Shown piece by piece: positions 47,799-60,340 of a stretch of 64,000 nucleotides of DNA (positions are counted from its first letter, which is position 1; each line of letters starts with the position of its first letter). The notes below the pieces were generated by a model. The model saw only the letters and a list, made by a program, of their open reading frames with translations. It was not told the origin of the DNA and searched no databases. Source of the stretch: Azadirachta indica. Lineage: Eukaryota > Streptophyta > Magnoliopsida > Sapindales > Meliaceae. The position numbers and the translations under genes were made by a program. The DNA lies in contig CM040446.1 of NCBI GenBank assembly GCA_022749755.1, forward strand, positions 9,200,367-9,264,366, written 5' to 3'.

Positions 47799-49630
47799 CT
47801 CACACTCAAGCTGATGCATAGATATTATGCATTCCCAGTTTGTCTATTAGTGGACTAAACTTGGTGGTTGGGACTCGTTTTATAAAGACGTCTGCAAGTT
47901 GTTTATTTATAGGTATAAAAAATGTCATAATTTACTCAAATTCAATATTTTCCTTTATGAAGTGTCTGTCTACCTCATCATGCTTTGTCTTTTCATGTTG
48001 AACTGGCTCTAAGCAATAATAATTGTAACCTTATTGTCACAATAAATAGCTGCTGGTCTTTTAGACTCTTTGATCGCTAGCAAAACCTGCCTAGTTTGCA
48101 TCAATGTAAGCTTCCATAAGAAGATGGTCAGTCCTTTTGGAAAACTACCCTTTACTTGCTATAGCTTTTAGGTAACTCAAAATTCTTCTAATAGTTTCAA
48201 GATGACATTCTAATGGAGAATGCTTGAACTAACTAAGAACACTTACTGCATTAGCTATATCTGGCCAACTATGAGACAAATAGATTAACTTTTCAGTGAG
48301 TCTTTGATATCTTTCCTTATTAACTCGAGTTCCCTTAGTTTCAACTTTAAGCTTGTGATTCAGATCAATAAGTGTACCTGCAAGTTTCTACCTATCATCT
48401 CGGTTTTCTTCAAAAGATCAAGTGCATACATTCTTTGGCAAACATGTATTCACTTTTTTGATTCGGCCACTTCTATGCCTAGAAAGTATCTCAATGTTCC
48501 CAGATCTTTAATTTCAAATTTTTTGGCTAGTTTTATTTTTAAATTATGAATCACCTGTTATAATAATATCACTTATATTGACAATAAAAATGGTGATTTT
48601 CATAAGAGATGAGTGTTTAAAGAATAAAATATAATCTTTGGCTTTTTGAAAAACCATAACTCCTTAAAGATTTGGTAACATGCTCAAACCAGGCTCGAGG
48701 AGACTGTTTAAGCCCATATAAGGACTTTTACAGTTTACATACTCTCTCCAATTAAAACTATCTTCAAAATTGGGTGAAAGATCCATATAAACTTCTTATT
48801 CTAGATTTTCATGCAAAAAAGCATTCTTAACTTCAAATTGAAAAAAATTCCAACTAAAATTGGTAGTTATAGACAAAAGAGTTCTAATTGAGTTCATCTT
48901 TGTAATCGGTGCAAATGTCTCTTGGTAATCAATTCTAAGAGTTTGAGTGTACCCTTTAGCCACTAAGCTTGCCTTGTATCTCTCTATAGCACCATATACT
49001 TGTACTTAATTATAAAAGCTCATTTGTAACCCAATGTTTTCTTTTCATTAGGCAAATTGACCACCTCTTATGTATCGTTATCTAATGCTCTCAATTCTTC
49101 AAACACAGCTTTACTCCATTTAAGATCTACTAGGGCTATTTCTATGTTGTTTAGAATGATTTCTAAGAATAAGAATGTAGTAAATGCTTGAAAGGTATGG
49201 CCTAGATGATGCTAAGAAATAAATTAAGCTAGAGGGTGCTTAGTACAAGTCTTGTTAACCTTTCCTAATGGTAATAGGAATATCTAGGTCAATTTCAATC
49301 TTAAAATTAAGAGAATTTGAAGATGAGGGATTAGAAATATTACCTTTATTCGGAGAAGGCAATTGGATCCTTAGAAGAGGGATGGATTTTGTTACATTCT
49401 CTTTCCATCTTCTAGAGTAAACCAAATGTGTTTTGCCAAGATCTTCTCTATTCTTTTCCATGTTATCATTTTGATATGGAATTTTAGGTTCATGCGTAAA
49501 AAAATTCATGGTTTTCCTTTCGATCATTCTAGAATAAGGTTACGCTCAACTTGCTTTCCCTTTCACTTAGATATTTCAAATTTAAGGCTGTTATCGACTA
49601 GTTTTTGGTAGCTTTCTCTACTATGATATA
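47799..49630 (-). pseudogene. Copia reverse transcriptase and RNase H, degenerate
   Basis: Minus-strand frames show pieces in the expected order. Near 48690-48740 there is SPRAWFEHVTKSLRSYGF, from the RT palm/thumb region. A broken active-site stretch follows near 48560-48600. At the 3' end is QLADVFIKR…LIDKLGMHNIYASA (about 47815-47900), the typical end of copia RNase H. 49255-49527 is a Ser/Pro/Asn-rich segment that fits the integrase C-terminal linker. Stops and frameshifts are frequent. Confidence 0.75.
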
Positions 49631-49639
49631 AGAAAATAA

Positions 49640-50755
49640 GATATTAAAGGTTAGGATTCTCCTAAAAACAAGAGGAGAATCCTACCTTTAATGATCTTAT
49701 TAAAGTGATGATTATTTTAATAAGATAAAACCTTGATTATACATATTTATAGATTTTTTTGATTTTGGATGTTTGGAACTTAATAAGATGATGATCATTT
49801 ATATTATGCGTATTAATTAGAGGAGAATCCTAACCTTTAATATCTTATTAAAGTGATGATCATTTTAATAAGATAAAACCTTGATTGTACATATTTATAG
49901 ATTTTTGTTGATTTTGGATGTTTGGAACTTAATAAAATGATGATCATTTATATTATGCATATTATTTAGTGTTACTTAATTGAATAAGTTAGGATTTGCA
50001 CCTTTAATCATTATACGCTTCAATGATTTGTGAGTGCCAACCTGGACTTTAAAAATGGTTCAATGATTTTGAAATGATAGTCTAGACTTTGAATGAGTAA
50101 TGCATTAATGTAAATTTAAGGACCATACCAATCTAAAGATTGAATTACAACCTTTATTATTCAATTAAGGAACACATTGATACAAGGTTTGACGACCACA
50201 CCAATCACTTACCTTGATGCTTCACATATAAATGAATTGCATTAGTATGATAATCACACCAATTTGATTGTTAATGTAATGTTTTTTTATTTTCACAACA
50301 CCTAATGCATTCTTAGCATGTTAATTAGCAATAGTTGAGACCAAGCATTGTTGCATGTTTGAGGAGATGAATTAAATCCCACACCAAAAGTAACTCATAA
50401 TAATAAAAAATTGATAAGGGAATACTTCATTACATGCAAGAAAACTATTATCGACCTAAGTTCCATAATTTCTGAATCGCACTTAATGCCCTGAATATGA
50501 CAATCAATGATGGAATATTGAGCCCTAACATCTCAGCTCCCGTAATTTATCTATTTGATTAATTTTGCTATTTTAATTCATAGTTATCAGTTTATTTTAA
50601 TGTTCACTTATTCAAATAATTTATCAATCATCCAACCTAAGATTTGCTAGTTATAAAACACTAATTTCCATATTCACTGTGAGATTGACCTCGCAAAATA
50701 CGTATCTTGCTATATGCAATACAATACTTGTGATTTATAATTAAAATACATAACA
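49640..50755. other. Foreign AT-rich block inside copia, replacing integrase
   Basis: This block sits where the copia integrase core should be, and it has no coding sequence. Its left part holds a palindrome (49647-49700) and two copies of a 148-bp unit. Its right part (50660-50755: CACTGTGAGATTGACCTCGC, then CAATACTTGTG) resembles the end of an Athila-type LTR. Protease coding in copia is clean up to …VNCCAKFYLTYCLF and breaks at about 50756. Confidence 0.6.
49671..49966. repeat. Two-copy tandem repeat, 148-bp unit
   Basis: AGAGGAGAATCCTACCTTTA at 49671 recurs with one insertion at 49819, and the next 125 bp match closely. The segment just to the left (49641-49664) is an inverted partial copy of the unit start (GTTAGGATTCTCCT vs AGGAGAATCC), which makes a hairpin. 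Confidence 0.85.
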
Positions 50756-51546
50756 AAACAGACAATAAGTTAAATAGAATTTAGCACAACAATTAACAGA
50801 TTTTGTTAACTTACTAATTGATATAAGATTACAAGAAAGGTTAGAACATGAAGGACAGAATCGAGTGTAATTAAAGGGGTAATTGACATAGAACCTTTAC
50901 TACTAATGAAAATAAATGATCTATTATCAAGAGAGACCTTACTAGATAGTGTACAAGCATTATATCATTAGAAACAACCAAATTCATTTCTAATATGATT
51001 GGTGGCTCCTGAATCTATGATCTGAGGACTAGCTAAGGTATTTTCGAAGGTATTCAAGGCTAGGCTTATATTACTTGACTTGGCAAAATGAGAAGAAGCA
51101 TTAGAGGATGACCAAATTTGCCCAAGCATTTTATATAGCAACTCTAACTGATCTTTGCTAAAGAGAGTCTCATCTGAGGATTGAGAGTTCATCACAGGTT
51201 CATGTTCTTCTACTACAGATCCTTGAACATCTTTCTTAAAAGATGTCTTTCTCTTATCATTAAGAAATGGTTTTTTATTTAACTTCCAACATGTCTCTCT
51301 TGTATATCTCGATTTTTTACAAAACTCACACCATCGTGTGTCCTTTTTACAATGTTTCTTTGGTTGCCAAGGTCTTTGAGAGTTCCTTGACCCTTCGTTT
51401 CCTTTAGTTTTTAAAGCCAAGATATCTTGAGAAGTTGGATCCATTATTACTTTCTTGCAATCTTCTTCAGCACATATATAAGAAAAAACATAATCAAGAC
51501 AAGAGATATATTCTTTACCGAGTACTTTGCTTTTTTGGTTCATCAA
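50756..51546 (-). pseudogene. Copia gag and start of protease
   Basis: A long frame (51546-50968, 192 codons) without stops contains a basic region and a zinc-knuckle-like WCEFCKKSRYTRETCWKLN. The Gly-His of the canonical CX2CX4HX4C knuckle is replaced by Arg-Tyr. It then leads to IIDSGATNHI, the protease active-site motif, at about 50990-51020. Protease-like sequence continues in broken frames to 50756 (TPLITLDSVLHV, CNLISISKL). The N-terminal half of gag (51547-52180) is in pieces. Confidence 0.85.
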
Positions 51547-52202
51547 ATTCTAGTCTTAACCCTGCTAAGAAGTTGTAAACTCTATAATGTTGCAACATTC
51601 TAGCAACCATGGTTGCATCTTTAGCGACTACAATTTTAAAGTATTAAAGTAGGTTTAACTCTTACCAAAAGGCCATGATATTGTTATAGTAAACTATAAT
51701 GGTTTGATCATATTATTTTGACTTATGAATTGCCTTCTTCAACTCATAAATGCAAGCTGTATTCCCTTTATTGGAGTAGGTTTTTGACACGGCATCCTAT
51801 ATCGCCATAGCATTCAAGAGGTATAGGAATGGTTTCCTAATTTCTGGTTTGAATGCAATAACCATGACATTACTGTCAAATTTCTAAATCCCAAGTTTCA
51901 AACTCTAGGTTTGATTCTTTTGTTTCTTTAATCGTTCTAAGAATATATTTCATTTTTCCCTAACTTTTTCAGAGAGTTTCTGATTGAGACTATGAGAAAT
52001 AATTTTCACTATTGAGTTTTTCTATTGTGATTTAGATAGTAGGAGCAACTTGAGTTTTCTAAGATTTTAGACATCTTTGATTGGGCATTTTAGGGTAATG
52101 GCAATTAAGGCCAAATGAAAAAAAAAAAAAATAGTCTTAGGCAATAAAGATTGTCATACTAATCAGAAAAAAAAGGTTAGAAATAACCTAACTTTGATAC
52201 CG
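51547..52202 (-). pseudogene. Copia gag N-terminal region and leader, degenerate
   Basis: Minus-strand sequence from the primer site at 52202 into gag. Coding is recognisable only in scraps with many stops, for example near 51560-51900. The start of gag is not identifiable. Confidence 0.55.
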
Positions 52203-52447
52203 TGTAGAATTTCATTATTTAGGGTAAGGAAACACATTTCTTATTATAGTAAGTACATAAAAATTTATACAAAGAAAAGTTAAGACTTTCTATTCTACCT
52301 AAACTAGGAAACTAGATATTGTATCTCTACAACTAACGCAAATTATTCTGCTAACTATAATTGGACAAAGTAAAACAAGAAAAAAATAATTTGCAATCAA
52401 TACAAATTTACAATTAGACATTAAGATTTATTCCACATTTTCTGACA
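52203..52447 (-). repeat. 5' LTR of the minus-strand copia element
   Basis: Minus strand reads TGTCAGAAAATGTGG … ATTCTACA. CATTA follows at 52448-52452 on the + strand. Confidence 0.9.
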
Positions 52448-52452
52448 CATTA

Positions 52453-53320
52453 CATGAACTGAACATGGAGAAATAAATGTTATCAAACCTACTGTATATA
52501 AAAGGTCATATTTAATAATTAATGTTTAGCTCATTGTCTATAATAATTGTTTCTGTTATTGTTATTGGCTACTTGGGTTATTATTTATATACTTATTGAC
52601 GGTTAATGATCAAAATTCTAAGGTACGATTGTACTGAATTGTTATAATTGAGACACCAATATAGTAATGATATTATGAGACGTGAGGTAAAAATATTACT
52701 GAATGATTTATTAAATGTTATAAATTCTATTATATTCTTAATTATTAAATGTGATATTCATACTTACATATTGTTGAAAATTCCTATTAAAATGCGAGTT
52801 TTTAACTATAATGTTCTAGTTATTAAAATAAATGTTTTATGAAAAAATTATTTTCTTTACTATTTGTAGACAATATTATGTATAAATCTACTTACTGAGC
52901 AGACGGCTTACCCTTTATCATTAATGTTTTACAGATTAAGGTGTGTATAAGAGAATTGCATTGATAAAGGTTTTGAGTTAGACCTTTTTGAAGATTAAAA
53001 TGTTTAATTTTGCAATAACGAAGAATTTGCTTTGGGGTTTTGGCTTAAGATTTTAATAAATGTTTGATACATTTTAAGGTTTTACATTGTTATTTGGAAG
53101 ATTTTTATTGTGTAAATTAAACTTTAAGTTGCATTCTACTTTTTGTCATGTTGAGGCAAAATTTGGGGTATTACAAAGAGTCTATATAGTCATCTTAGAA
53201 ATATAAGTAATAGTGCTAAAGACTCGAATAATGTGGTACCCTAAATAATTCTTCAAATACTAGAAAGTTGGTCCTCCTACATTCCATCATCCTTACCTAC
53301 TATAATTGAAACAATTCTTA
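52453..53320. other. Spacer with LTR-like end
   Basis: ORF-free apart from a chance 64-codon frame. The stretch CTTACTGAGCAGACGGCTTACC (52890-52911) and the end TTGAGGCAAAATTTGGGGTATTACA (about 53151-53175) have the style of a gypsy LTR end. No element body was found. Confidence 0.3.
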
Positions 53321-54249
53321 TTAGGGATGGCCATTTTTCCTATGGGGTTAAGGCCCCACCTTTTTTGGTCCAGGGATGGGGACAATTTTTTGGGCCAAAT
53401 CGGAGAACAAATTGGGGATGGGGATGAGAGCCAATCCCTATTTTAAAAGGGGGTTGGGGACAGGGATGAGTTGCTTTCTCCGGCCTGCCCTTATTTCCCA
53501 TAATAAAAGTAAGATTTTATTTAGTTAATTACATATGAATCCATTTTTTGATAAATAATTAGAATAGTTTTATATCTTTTATTTTACTCAATCAAGTCCT
53601 TCAAAAAAGTTTATATTTTCTAATTTAGTCAATTAAATCCTTCATAATCTTTTTTATAATTTTTCAATTCAATCAATTTTTGAAATTCTTTAAATTTATT
53701 TTCTTAATAAAAAAATTGTTGAAACAATCAACTATTAAAAAAATTGAATAACTTAATAATTATATTTGGAACAATAAATTTAAATAAAATAAAAATAATC
53801 AGTTGATGTAAAAAAATAATTAATTTATAATTAATTTAGCATAATATCATAAAATTTTCAAAACAAGAAATTATTAAAAGTTTTTTTTATATTTCTTTTT
53901 ATTGTTTGTCAAAGAAAGTATTTTTTTTGCAAAATTATCAAAAACATTAAACTCTATGATTAAATTAATATATTTTCTTTAACTTTTTATCAATTCTATT
54001 ATAATTTACTATTATGTTTATTTATTTTTAATTTATATAGGTTAATAAAAAAGTTGACATAAATCAAATTTGATATTTTATTCTAATAAAATTGTTATAA
54101 AATGTAATTAGTCAAATTAATAATTTTTGTCAAATACTTTATTTTCATTAATTATTTTATAAAAAAAAAAATATTTATTTTCGTTATATTGTTTTGATGA
54201 TATGTGAAATGGTGATTTTACATGTAAAAAATTATTATACATTTTTTTG

Positions 54250-54303
<54 letters not shown>

Positions 54304-55120
54304 CTTAGATCTAAAAACAAGTGAGTTGTTCCGCCTCTCCACACAATCACTCACTATCGCTATTCATTGTAAATAATGGTTTTTGCAAACTTGAATTACT
54401 AGGATTATTGTTAATATTATGCACAAGATTTTTAATTTTTATGGTCTTGGGATTTTGATTATTATGATCTTCATTTTGAAGAATTTTATATTTCAAAAAT
54501 AATTTGATAATTTAAAATAATTCATACTTAATAATTATAAATTACCCTTATATAATTTAAATAATTGACTTATTGTTAAATAATAATAATTATATGTAAA
54601 ATTAAATAAAATTTTGAAACTTTTAAAATTAATTATAAAAGAAAATAAGTATATTTATAATCAAATTTATTTTGATAAAATTTTAAAATTATAATATTAA
54701 AATAGATTTATTGTTTCTTTAAATAATTTTAAAGAAAAATAATAATAAAAATTTTTTTAAAAATAATTGTTAATAAAAAATTATTGTTAGATTACTACTA
54801 ATAATAAAGTTATAATTATGAAATTTTAATTATTTTCTATCATAAAATTATTTTATATGAATAATAACAATTCAAAAATAATTAATATAATTTAAATATT
54901 TATCCTTAGTTAAATATTAATTATTTACATAAATTAATGAATAAACATGACTGTTAGTGGTAAGTATGTGCTACTTTTCTTCTATGTTTAGTGTTCAAAT
55001 CCCTTGTACTTGGATAATTTTTATTTATTTGTAAAAGTCAATATAGAGCTAGAGGTCCTCAACCCGTCCCAGCCTTATTGCCATCTCAAGTTCTTATGAA
55101 CTAGACTGGATTCGATTTTT
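53321..55120. other. Spacer with GGGGATGG-rich repeat border and microsatellite
   Basis: 53325-53510 is rich in GGGGATGGGGA/GGGGACAGGGATG motifs, which occur at the ends of several plant DNA transposons. CAACCCGTCCCAGCC at 55060 could be a counterpart. 53520-54960 is extremely AT-rich. TAGTGGTAAGTATGTGCT at 54955 with GTTCAAATCCC at 54996 resembles tRNA-type A and B boxes (SINE-like). Confidence 0.35.
54250..54300. repeat. TA then GA dinucleotide microsatellite
   Basis: About ten TA repeats run directly into about fifteen GA (AG) repeats. Confidence 0.97.
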
Positions 55121-55450
55121 TGTTAGAAAATCTAACTTTAGAGTCTCGAGGGGTAGGTTCGACATTCCCAGAAATATTAACCATTTTTGAATTTTTGCTT
55201 AAACTTGGACTTTCTCATGCATCCTTATTTCGTCAAAATTTCAAGCGAATTCAACTTGGCCCTTGTTAGTCTTTGGAAGAAAATAGGTCGTGATGAACTC
55301 TTTTTTCTTGAATTTTGGATATTGTATCAAGTGAAGGTGGCCCAAGAACAAACCCAATATTCTAATAATTGGATGCTAGGTCTAAGAACAAAAAACAAGG
55401 TGATTGACTTTTTCAATTCTAATAAATTTTAGAAGGATAGATGGTTCTTA
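55121..55450 (+). pseudogene. Possible gypsy-type ORF1 fragment
   Basis: Frame from 55187, with LDFLMHPYFVKISSEFNLAL, then LFFLEFWILYQVK, a linker, and NSNKF-stop-KDRWFLIGG. The order (helical segment, aromatic segment, W-K-x-x-F/W-F) resembles the N-terminal domain typed as putative plant gypsy transposon protein. It carries stops and has no neighbours. Family assignment is by pattern only. Confidence 0.35.
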
Positions 55451-56110
55451 ATTGGTGGTGAATAAAATTGTACTACCGTAGTGGATTGTGTCGAGTTGTC
55501 GATCCCTACTTCTTTTTCTACAAAAAGTTTTATTTTGCATTCTATCTTAATCAAGTCTACCAAATTATTTTATCACTTTGTTTATTTGTTACTCTTTATT
55601 ATCTTATTGTCTTCTATATATATTTTTTTCGAAAGTCGTTGACAAGTGCTTGGTATGCCAATATTTTAAGGTGAAAGACTTGTGCTCGGGTTAGAGTTGG
55701 AGACTCAGATCAAAGCAATCATTATCGAGTTCCATATGCCCTAAGATTTATTCTTTGACTACAACTTGAAAGCAACATGGTTGATTTCCTCAATCCCAAC
55801 TTCAGAAAAGAAAGGTAATCTTACTTTATCGTGCCTTCATTTGTCCCACAATTTTTAACCATGTCTTTACTTTACTTTTCCTGATCTCTTGTTTCTTTTC
55901 GGGTTTTTATTTTTCCCTTTTAAGTATGGCACCAAAAATAAGGAAGGATGAAAAACAAAAAAAAGAGTTCAAAAGCTGCCATGGAAGATTTGGCTACTTT
56001 TATAAGTATCTTGGGTATTGAGAAAGAGTATTTGAAACCCAAGATCTAGAGTTCCTTTGATGTAAAACGTCACCAATGCCCACATAGAGGGTGTCATCCA
56101 TAACACATCT
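55451..56110. other. Spacer left of the second copia element
   Basis: No clear coding. It may continue the degenerate ORF1-like relic just upstream. The part 55921-56110 includes ATGGCACCAAAAATAAGGAA, but the frame does not remain open. Confidence 0.35.
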
Positions 56111-56115
56111 CTTAG

Positions 56116-57724
56116 TGTTAGATTAGTGCCCTAAGAGTTGGATAAATTTATTAATTTAGATTAATAATAAATAAAGTTATTATGTATTCAAATCTAAATA
56201 TGATTGTATCAATAACTAAAAAGCTCTAGAGCTTATACTTTGATAAAGTACTATATATATGAGATATATCTGAGGCATAAAACTTAGTCATAGCTCAAAA
56301 TTGGTTCACAACCTATAAAAAATGCTTTTTTCAGACAAGGTTGCAGTGTTGTCCGTCTTCAATGAGAAAATGGTGAGTCGTTAACCATTTGAAGTAGTGA
56401 TTTCGAGACAAAGACATTAGTGTATTATTAGAATACACTAAACATGACCACATAGAGGTTTTAATCATTTGGTAGAAATACTGTAATCAAATGTAAACCT
56501 CTATACCTGAACACTATGGCATCTCTACCTAAATCCTGAGTAGGTAGTGTACCTTTAGTATGTAGGCTATGGTTTTTGACTGAAATAGAAAGTGAGACCA
56601 TAAGAGTAATGGTTAATACCTTGGTTAGTTAGGATTGTAAGATTTATATGTTAGTAGACACTATTTCATATATATGGAATTTATGAATTCGAAAGGAATA
56701 TAGAACCTTGATGGTTTTACAAAGTTTTAGTTGGAAAATCTTGGCTGAATTTTTAGCAAAAGAGTTCAGTAAACTAAGATTTATTCTAGTAAATCTTAAA
56801 CTAATTAAATGGTGTAAAATTCGGATAAAGGAATCAAGATGTAATTGGAAGGATAAAATGGTAAATTAAACTTATTTCTAATTACTGGTATTCCATGAAG
56901 GGTAGTTATGGTAACTTGTTCCTCAATGGATAAAATTTTAAGATATAATTTAATTAGATTAAGTTATAATAATTTAATTAGATTAAGTTATAAAGCTTTC
57001 TGTAAATAGTATTTAATTTAAGAGTGCAACTCTTAGCCTTTAGTAGAATGGGCTAAAGTTAATAGACAAATCCCACTGTAATTATGAGATAATACGGTAG
57101 TGGGAAAAGTCTTTGGAGTTTGTTATGTCCATCAAGGTTTCTTGAGCAGCTGTAATTCTATAAGCTACAATAAGTAGAATTAAAGAGAAGGAATATTTAG
57201 TTTAACTAGGTTAATTAGAGAATTAATCATAAACATCAAATTAAATGGATTACGCCAATTATTAAATTAATAAAGATTAATTTATAATTGGATTTATTGA
57301 ATTGGGCTAACTATTTAATTAATAAAATTAATTAATAGGCTTGTTATTTAATTAATGATATTAATTAAATAAATGGGCTTATATTAAATTAGATTAATCC
57401 AAGCCTAAAAGCTCAAATCCATTTTAAGGTTAAGCTTTGGTAGAACACTATAAAAAGAAAGTTAAAGTGTGTAGTAGGATAAGAAGAGAACACATTAGTA
57501 TTTTCGCTTCTTGTGATCATTCTAACCATTCTTTTCATTGAGTCTAGTTTTGTAGTTGATGTCCACACATCAAGTTCTTGCACAAAGAACAAATATGCTT
57601 AGGAATCTAAATTGGCGATAGGGCACAAAAATTCAATAGTTTTTGAAAACTATACTTGCGAGGTTCTAATCCCGGAGATGCTTTCACTGTGGATTTGATA
57701 TATATTTCACTTTGGGTTCCAACA
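56116..57724 (+). repeat. 5' LTR of the plus-strand copia element, 1609 bp
   Basis: Starts TGTTAGATTAGTGCCC and ends GGTTCCAACA. A primer-site-like TTGGTACAAGAGTTG follows at 57726. The last 700 bp match the 3' LTR at 62957-63661. Confidence 0.85.
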
Positions 57725-59453
57725 ATTGGTACAAGAGTTGATGCTCCTCCACTAGAAATCGTAGAGGTATCTTTTTTCAAAACTTTATTCTTTGTGCTTT
57801 ACATGTTGTAATTATATCATGAGATGATTAAATGTGATACTTATTTTCCATTAAATCTTATTATCTGATAATTGCAATTGATGAGTTTGTTTTTATGGTG
57901 AATATTTGGCCTTAGATCTTTTATTGTATGTTTTTTATTATTGGATATGTAATTTGAGAGGGGGTCTAGAAGCGATTTAATTACCCTCTATGTATGTTTA
58001 AATTTTTTAATGATATAGAAACCGAGCATTGACAATTAATAACACATGTAGATCTAGACAAAAGAGAGTGGCGTTTAAAGGGAGAGCACACATGAGATGT
58101 GTGCAAACCCTAGGGGCTAGACCCTAGGGAGGACGTTTGGGGTTAAATTATAATTTTAAAAATAATAAAGTAACAATGAAATTATAGAAACAATTATTGT
58201 CAAACTGTAATTTCTAGATCTATAAGGGTTCGAATAACATTTACAGATCTAGAGAGGTGTTTATGAAATTTTTAAAGTTTGGGGACAACTTTGTAATAGT
58301 TTATTGTTTACACTTATTTTTCCAGATTATGAATTTTGAAAAATTTCTTGGATCCCATGGACATATTCAAGGGCATGGAAAACATCAAGAAAGATCAAGA
58401 CCTTATGTGTTACTGTAATATATTAGGAAAAGGGATAAATATCTTATGACATATATGACATAATATTTTATTGTGTTTAATTGATAAATGAAAATAGATA
58501 CATATCACACACCATATAGAAAATAAGGAACACCACATCATGCATTATAACATGTGTATGCATTCATTTATAGATTTTAATTAATGAGATTAATTAAAAT
58601 AAATAATTTATATATTTATTAAAGTGTTAATAAATAGAATATAAATTATAAAACTTAATTAATGAGATTAATTAAAGTAAGTAAAACACCAAAAAGGTTA
58701 AAATTATTGAGTGGGAGAAGGCTTATTAAATTAATCCATATCCAAATAATCACAAATTAGATTGACTTTGTCTAGGAGATTAGGTTTTAAGTGAAATTGG
58801 TTTGTGACCCCTCTAGTATTTTCTAGGAATTACTTTAAGGAATTCTACCTGAGGATAATCTCATTCCAATTTTTTCTGGGAATTGTTTGAACTGTGGTGG
58901 TTTGATGTTGGATTGAAAAAACTAAAGCCTCTATTGTTGGTCTATTTGCATGTATTATTTATAAGCCTTTTCTTGACACTCTCTATTGTGGATATGGTCA
59001 TGCTCCCTGAATGAGGGCTTATAGTAGTTGCTTTCCAAGAATGGATCTTCTCGATAGATAAAACTATTCCTAGAAGCCCTTAGTGCTTTCTCATAAAAAG
59101 ATCTTATTTTAAGGCAATCTTTGAGTTGGTTGAAACAATATTGATACACTTAACTTAAATTTTGAAATGAGATTCCTAAAAGGAAATTTTCATTAATTAA
59201 GGGCTGAAATTTTGATGATTATTATTGTTAAAATATGAGTTATTGTGGTAATAGTAACAATTAAAAAGAGTTTTAACTTAATTAAATAGTTATCATATAC
59301 TAAAGAGAAGTGGTAATTATTTGATTAAGGCACCATAGAATATATTGTAGATTAGATAAGGTAATTGCATTTGTATTTTGTATCTCATGCATCATGTTAA
59401 TATTCAAAAGGTATAATATAGTTATTGATAAGAGTGTATGTTTAATTTTAGAA
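57725..59453 (+). other. Long leader of the copia element
   Basis: Contains the likely primer site TTGGTACAAGAGTTG (57726-57740), divergent from the usual TGGTATCAGAGC. It then holds 1.7 kb of AT-rich DNA with no long open frame. Inverted motifs such as CCCTAGGG at about 58108-58130 occur. The minus-strand ORF at 58955-59149 is without homology. Confidence 0.6.
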
Positions 59454-60340
59454 ATGGATCCAATCGCATCTATATTTAAAGATCATATGCTCTATGGGAA
59501 AAACTATGCCAAATGGAAGCTCAAACCGGATATTGTGCTTTCATTTGATAAGATCAAATGGGTGTTAACTGATCCAAACCTTGATTTTCTTACTATTGAG
59601 TCCATTGACGAGGAAAGGAAGTATTACAACACTTAGAGGAATGCAAATAAAACTGCCAAGTGGTATATACTAGCCTCTCTCAATTATGTGCTTCAAGTAC
59701 AACATAAAGAGACATGGACAATGCATACGACATCATAAGATGTTTGGTGATCAGGAACAGAAGGCTAAGAGAAAGGCTTTTCAAAGGTTGATTAACCTTA
59801 AACAAGGCCTAAATGAGTGGGTTGGGCATTATATGTTGAAAGTCATCAATACCTTCGACTAAACTCAGGTTTTGGGAGTAGAGATAGATGTAGAGTCCCA
59901 AATAGGTATGATTTTAGGATCTCTGAACAACACCTTTAATCAATTTAAGATTGATTATGAGTTAAATCATAAGATGCATACTTTGGAAGGGCTAATAAAA
60001 TACTTGAGGAGGATTGAGAAAACTCATTGGCAAAGGGAAAGAGGTTAACATGGCTAAACCTTCCATTTTTCTCGCTTTAAAGAAATCCTTTAGGAAAAAA
60101 AAGAAGGAGCAAAAGAAGAAGAAGGAAATTGCTTTTGCTCTTAAGAAAACGATAACCAAAAGTGAAAAGAAGATAAAAGGCAAGTGTTTTCACTATAGCA
60201 AGGATGGACATTGGAAGAGGAATTGTCCTACCTACTTAGTTGAGAAGAATGGCAAGAAAGGTTATGTACTCTTTCTTGAAACATGTTTTGTGGACGATTT
60301 TATAAATATTTGGATTATAGATTCTGAAGCCACTATTCAT
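59454..60340 (+). pseudogene. Copia gag and start of protease, degenerate
   Basis: Opens with MDPIASIFKDHMLYGKNYAK, which fits the start of copia gag (…L.G.NY..W). After stops near 59635, a frame at 60014-60391 has a Lys-rich region and a zinc knuckle CFHYSKDGHWKRNC (about 60184-60225). The second Cys is replaced by Tyr. The protease motif at about 60310-60330 reads IWIIDSEATIH instead of DSGAT. Confidence 0.82.

Larger units (their letters stand above)
47556..52447 (-). mobile_element. Ty1/copia retrotransposon, minus strand, integrase region replaced
   Basis: 4892 bp between LTRs of 243 bp (47556-47798) and 245 bp (52203-52447), with CATTA on both sides. Reading on the minus strand, the primer site (GGTATCAAAGTTAGG, 52188-52202) follows the right LTR. 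Next come gag (51546-50968), the start of protease, a foreign AT-rich block (about 49640-50755), RT/RNase H remnants (49250-47810) and a degenerate purine tract (TTGAGTGTGAG) before the left LTR. No frame is intact. Confidence 0.9.
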
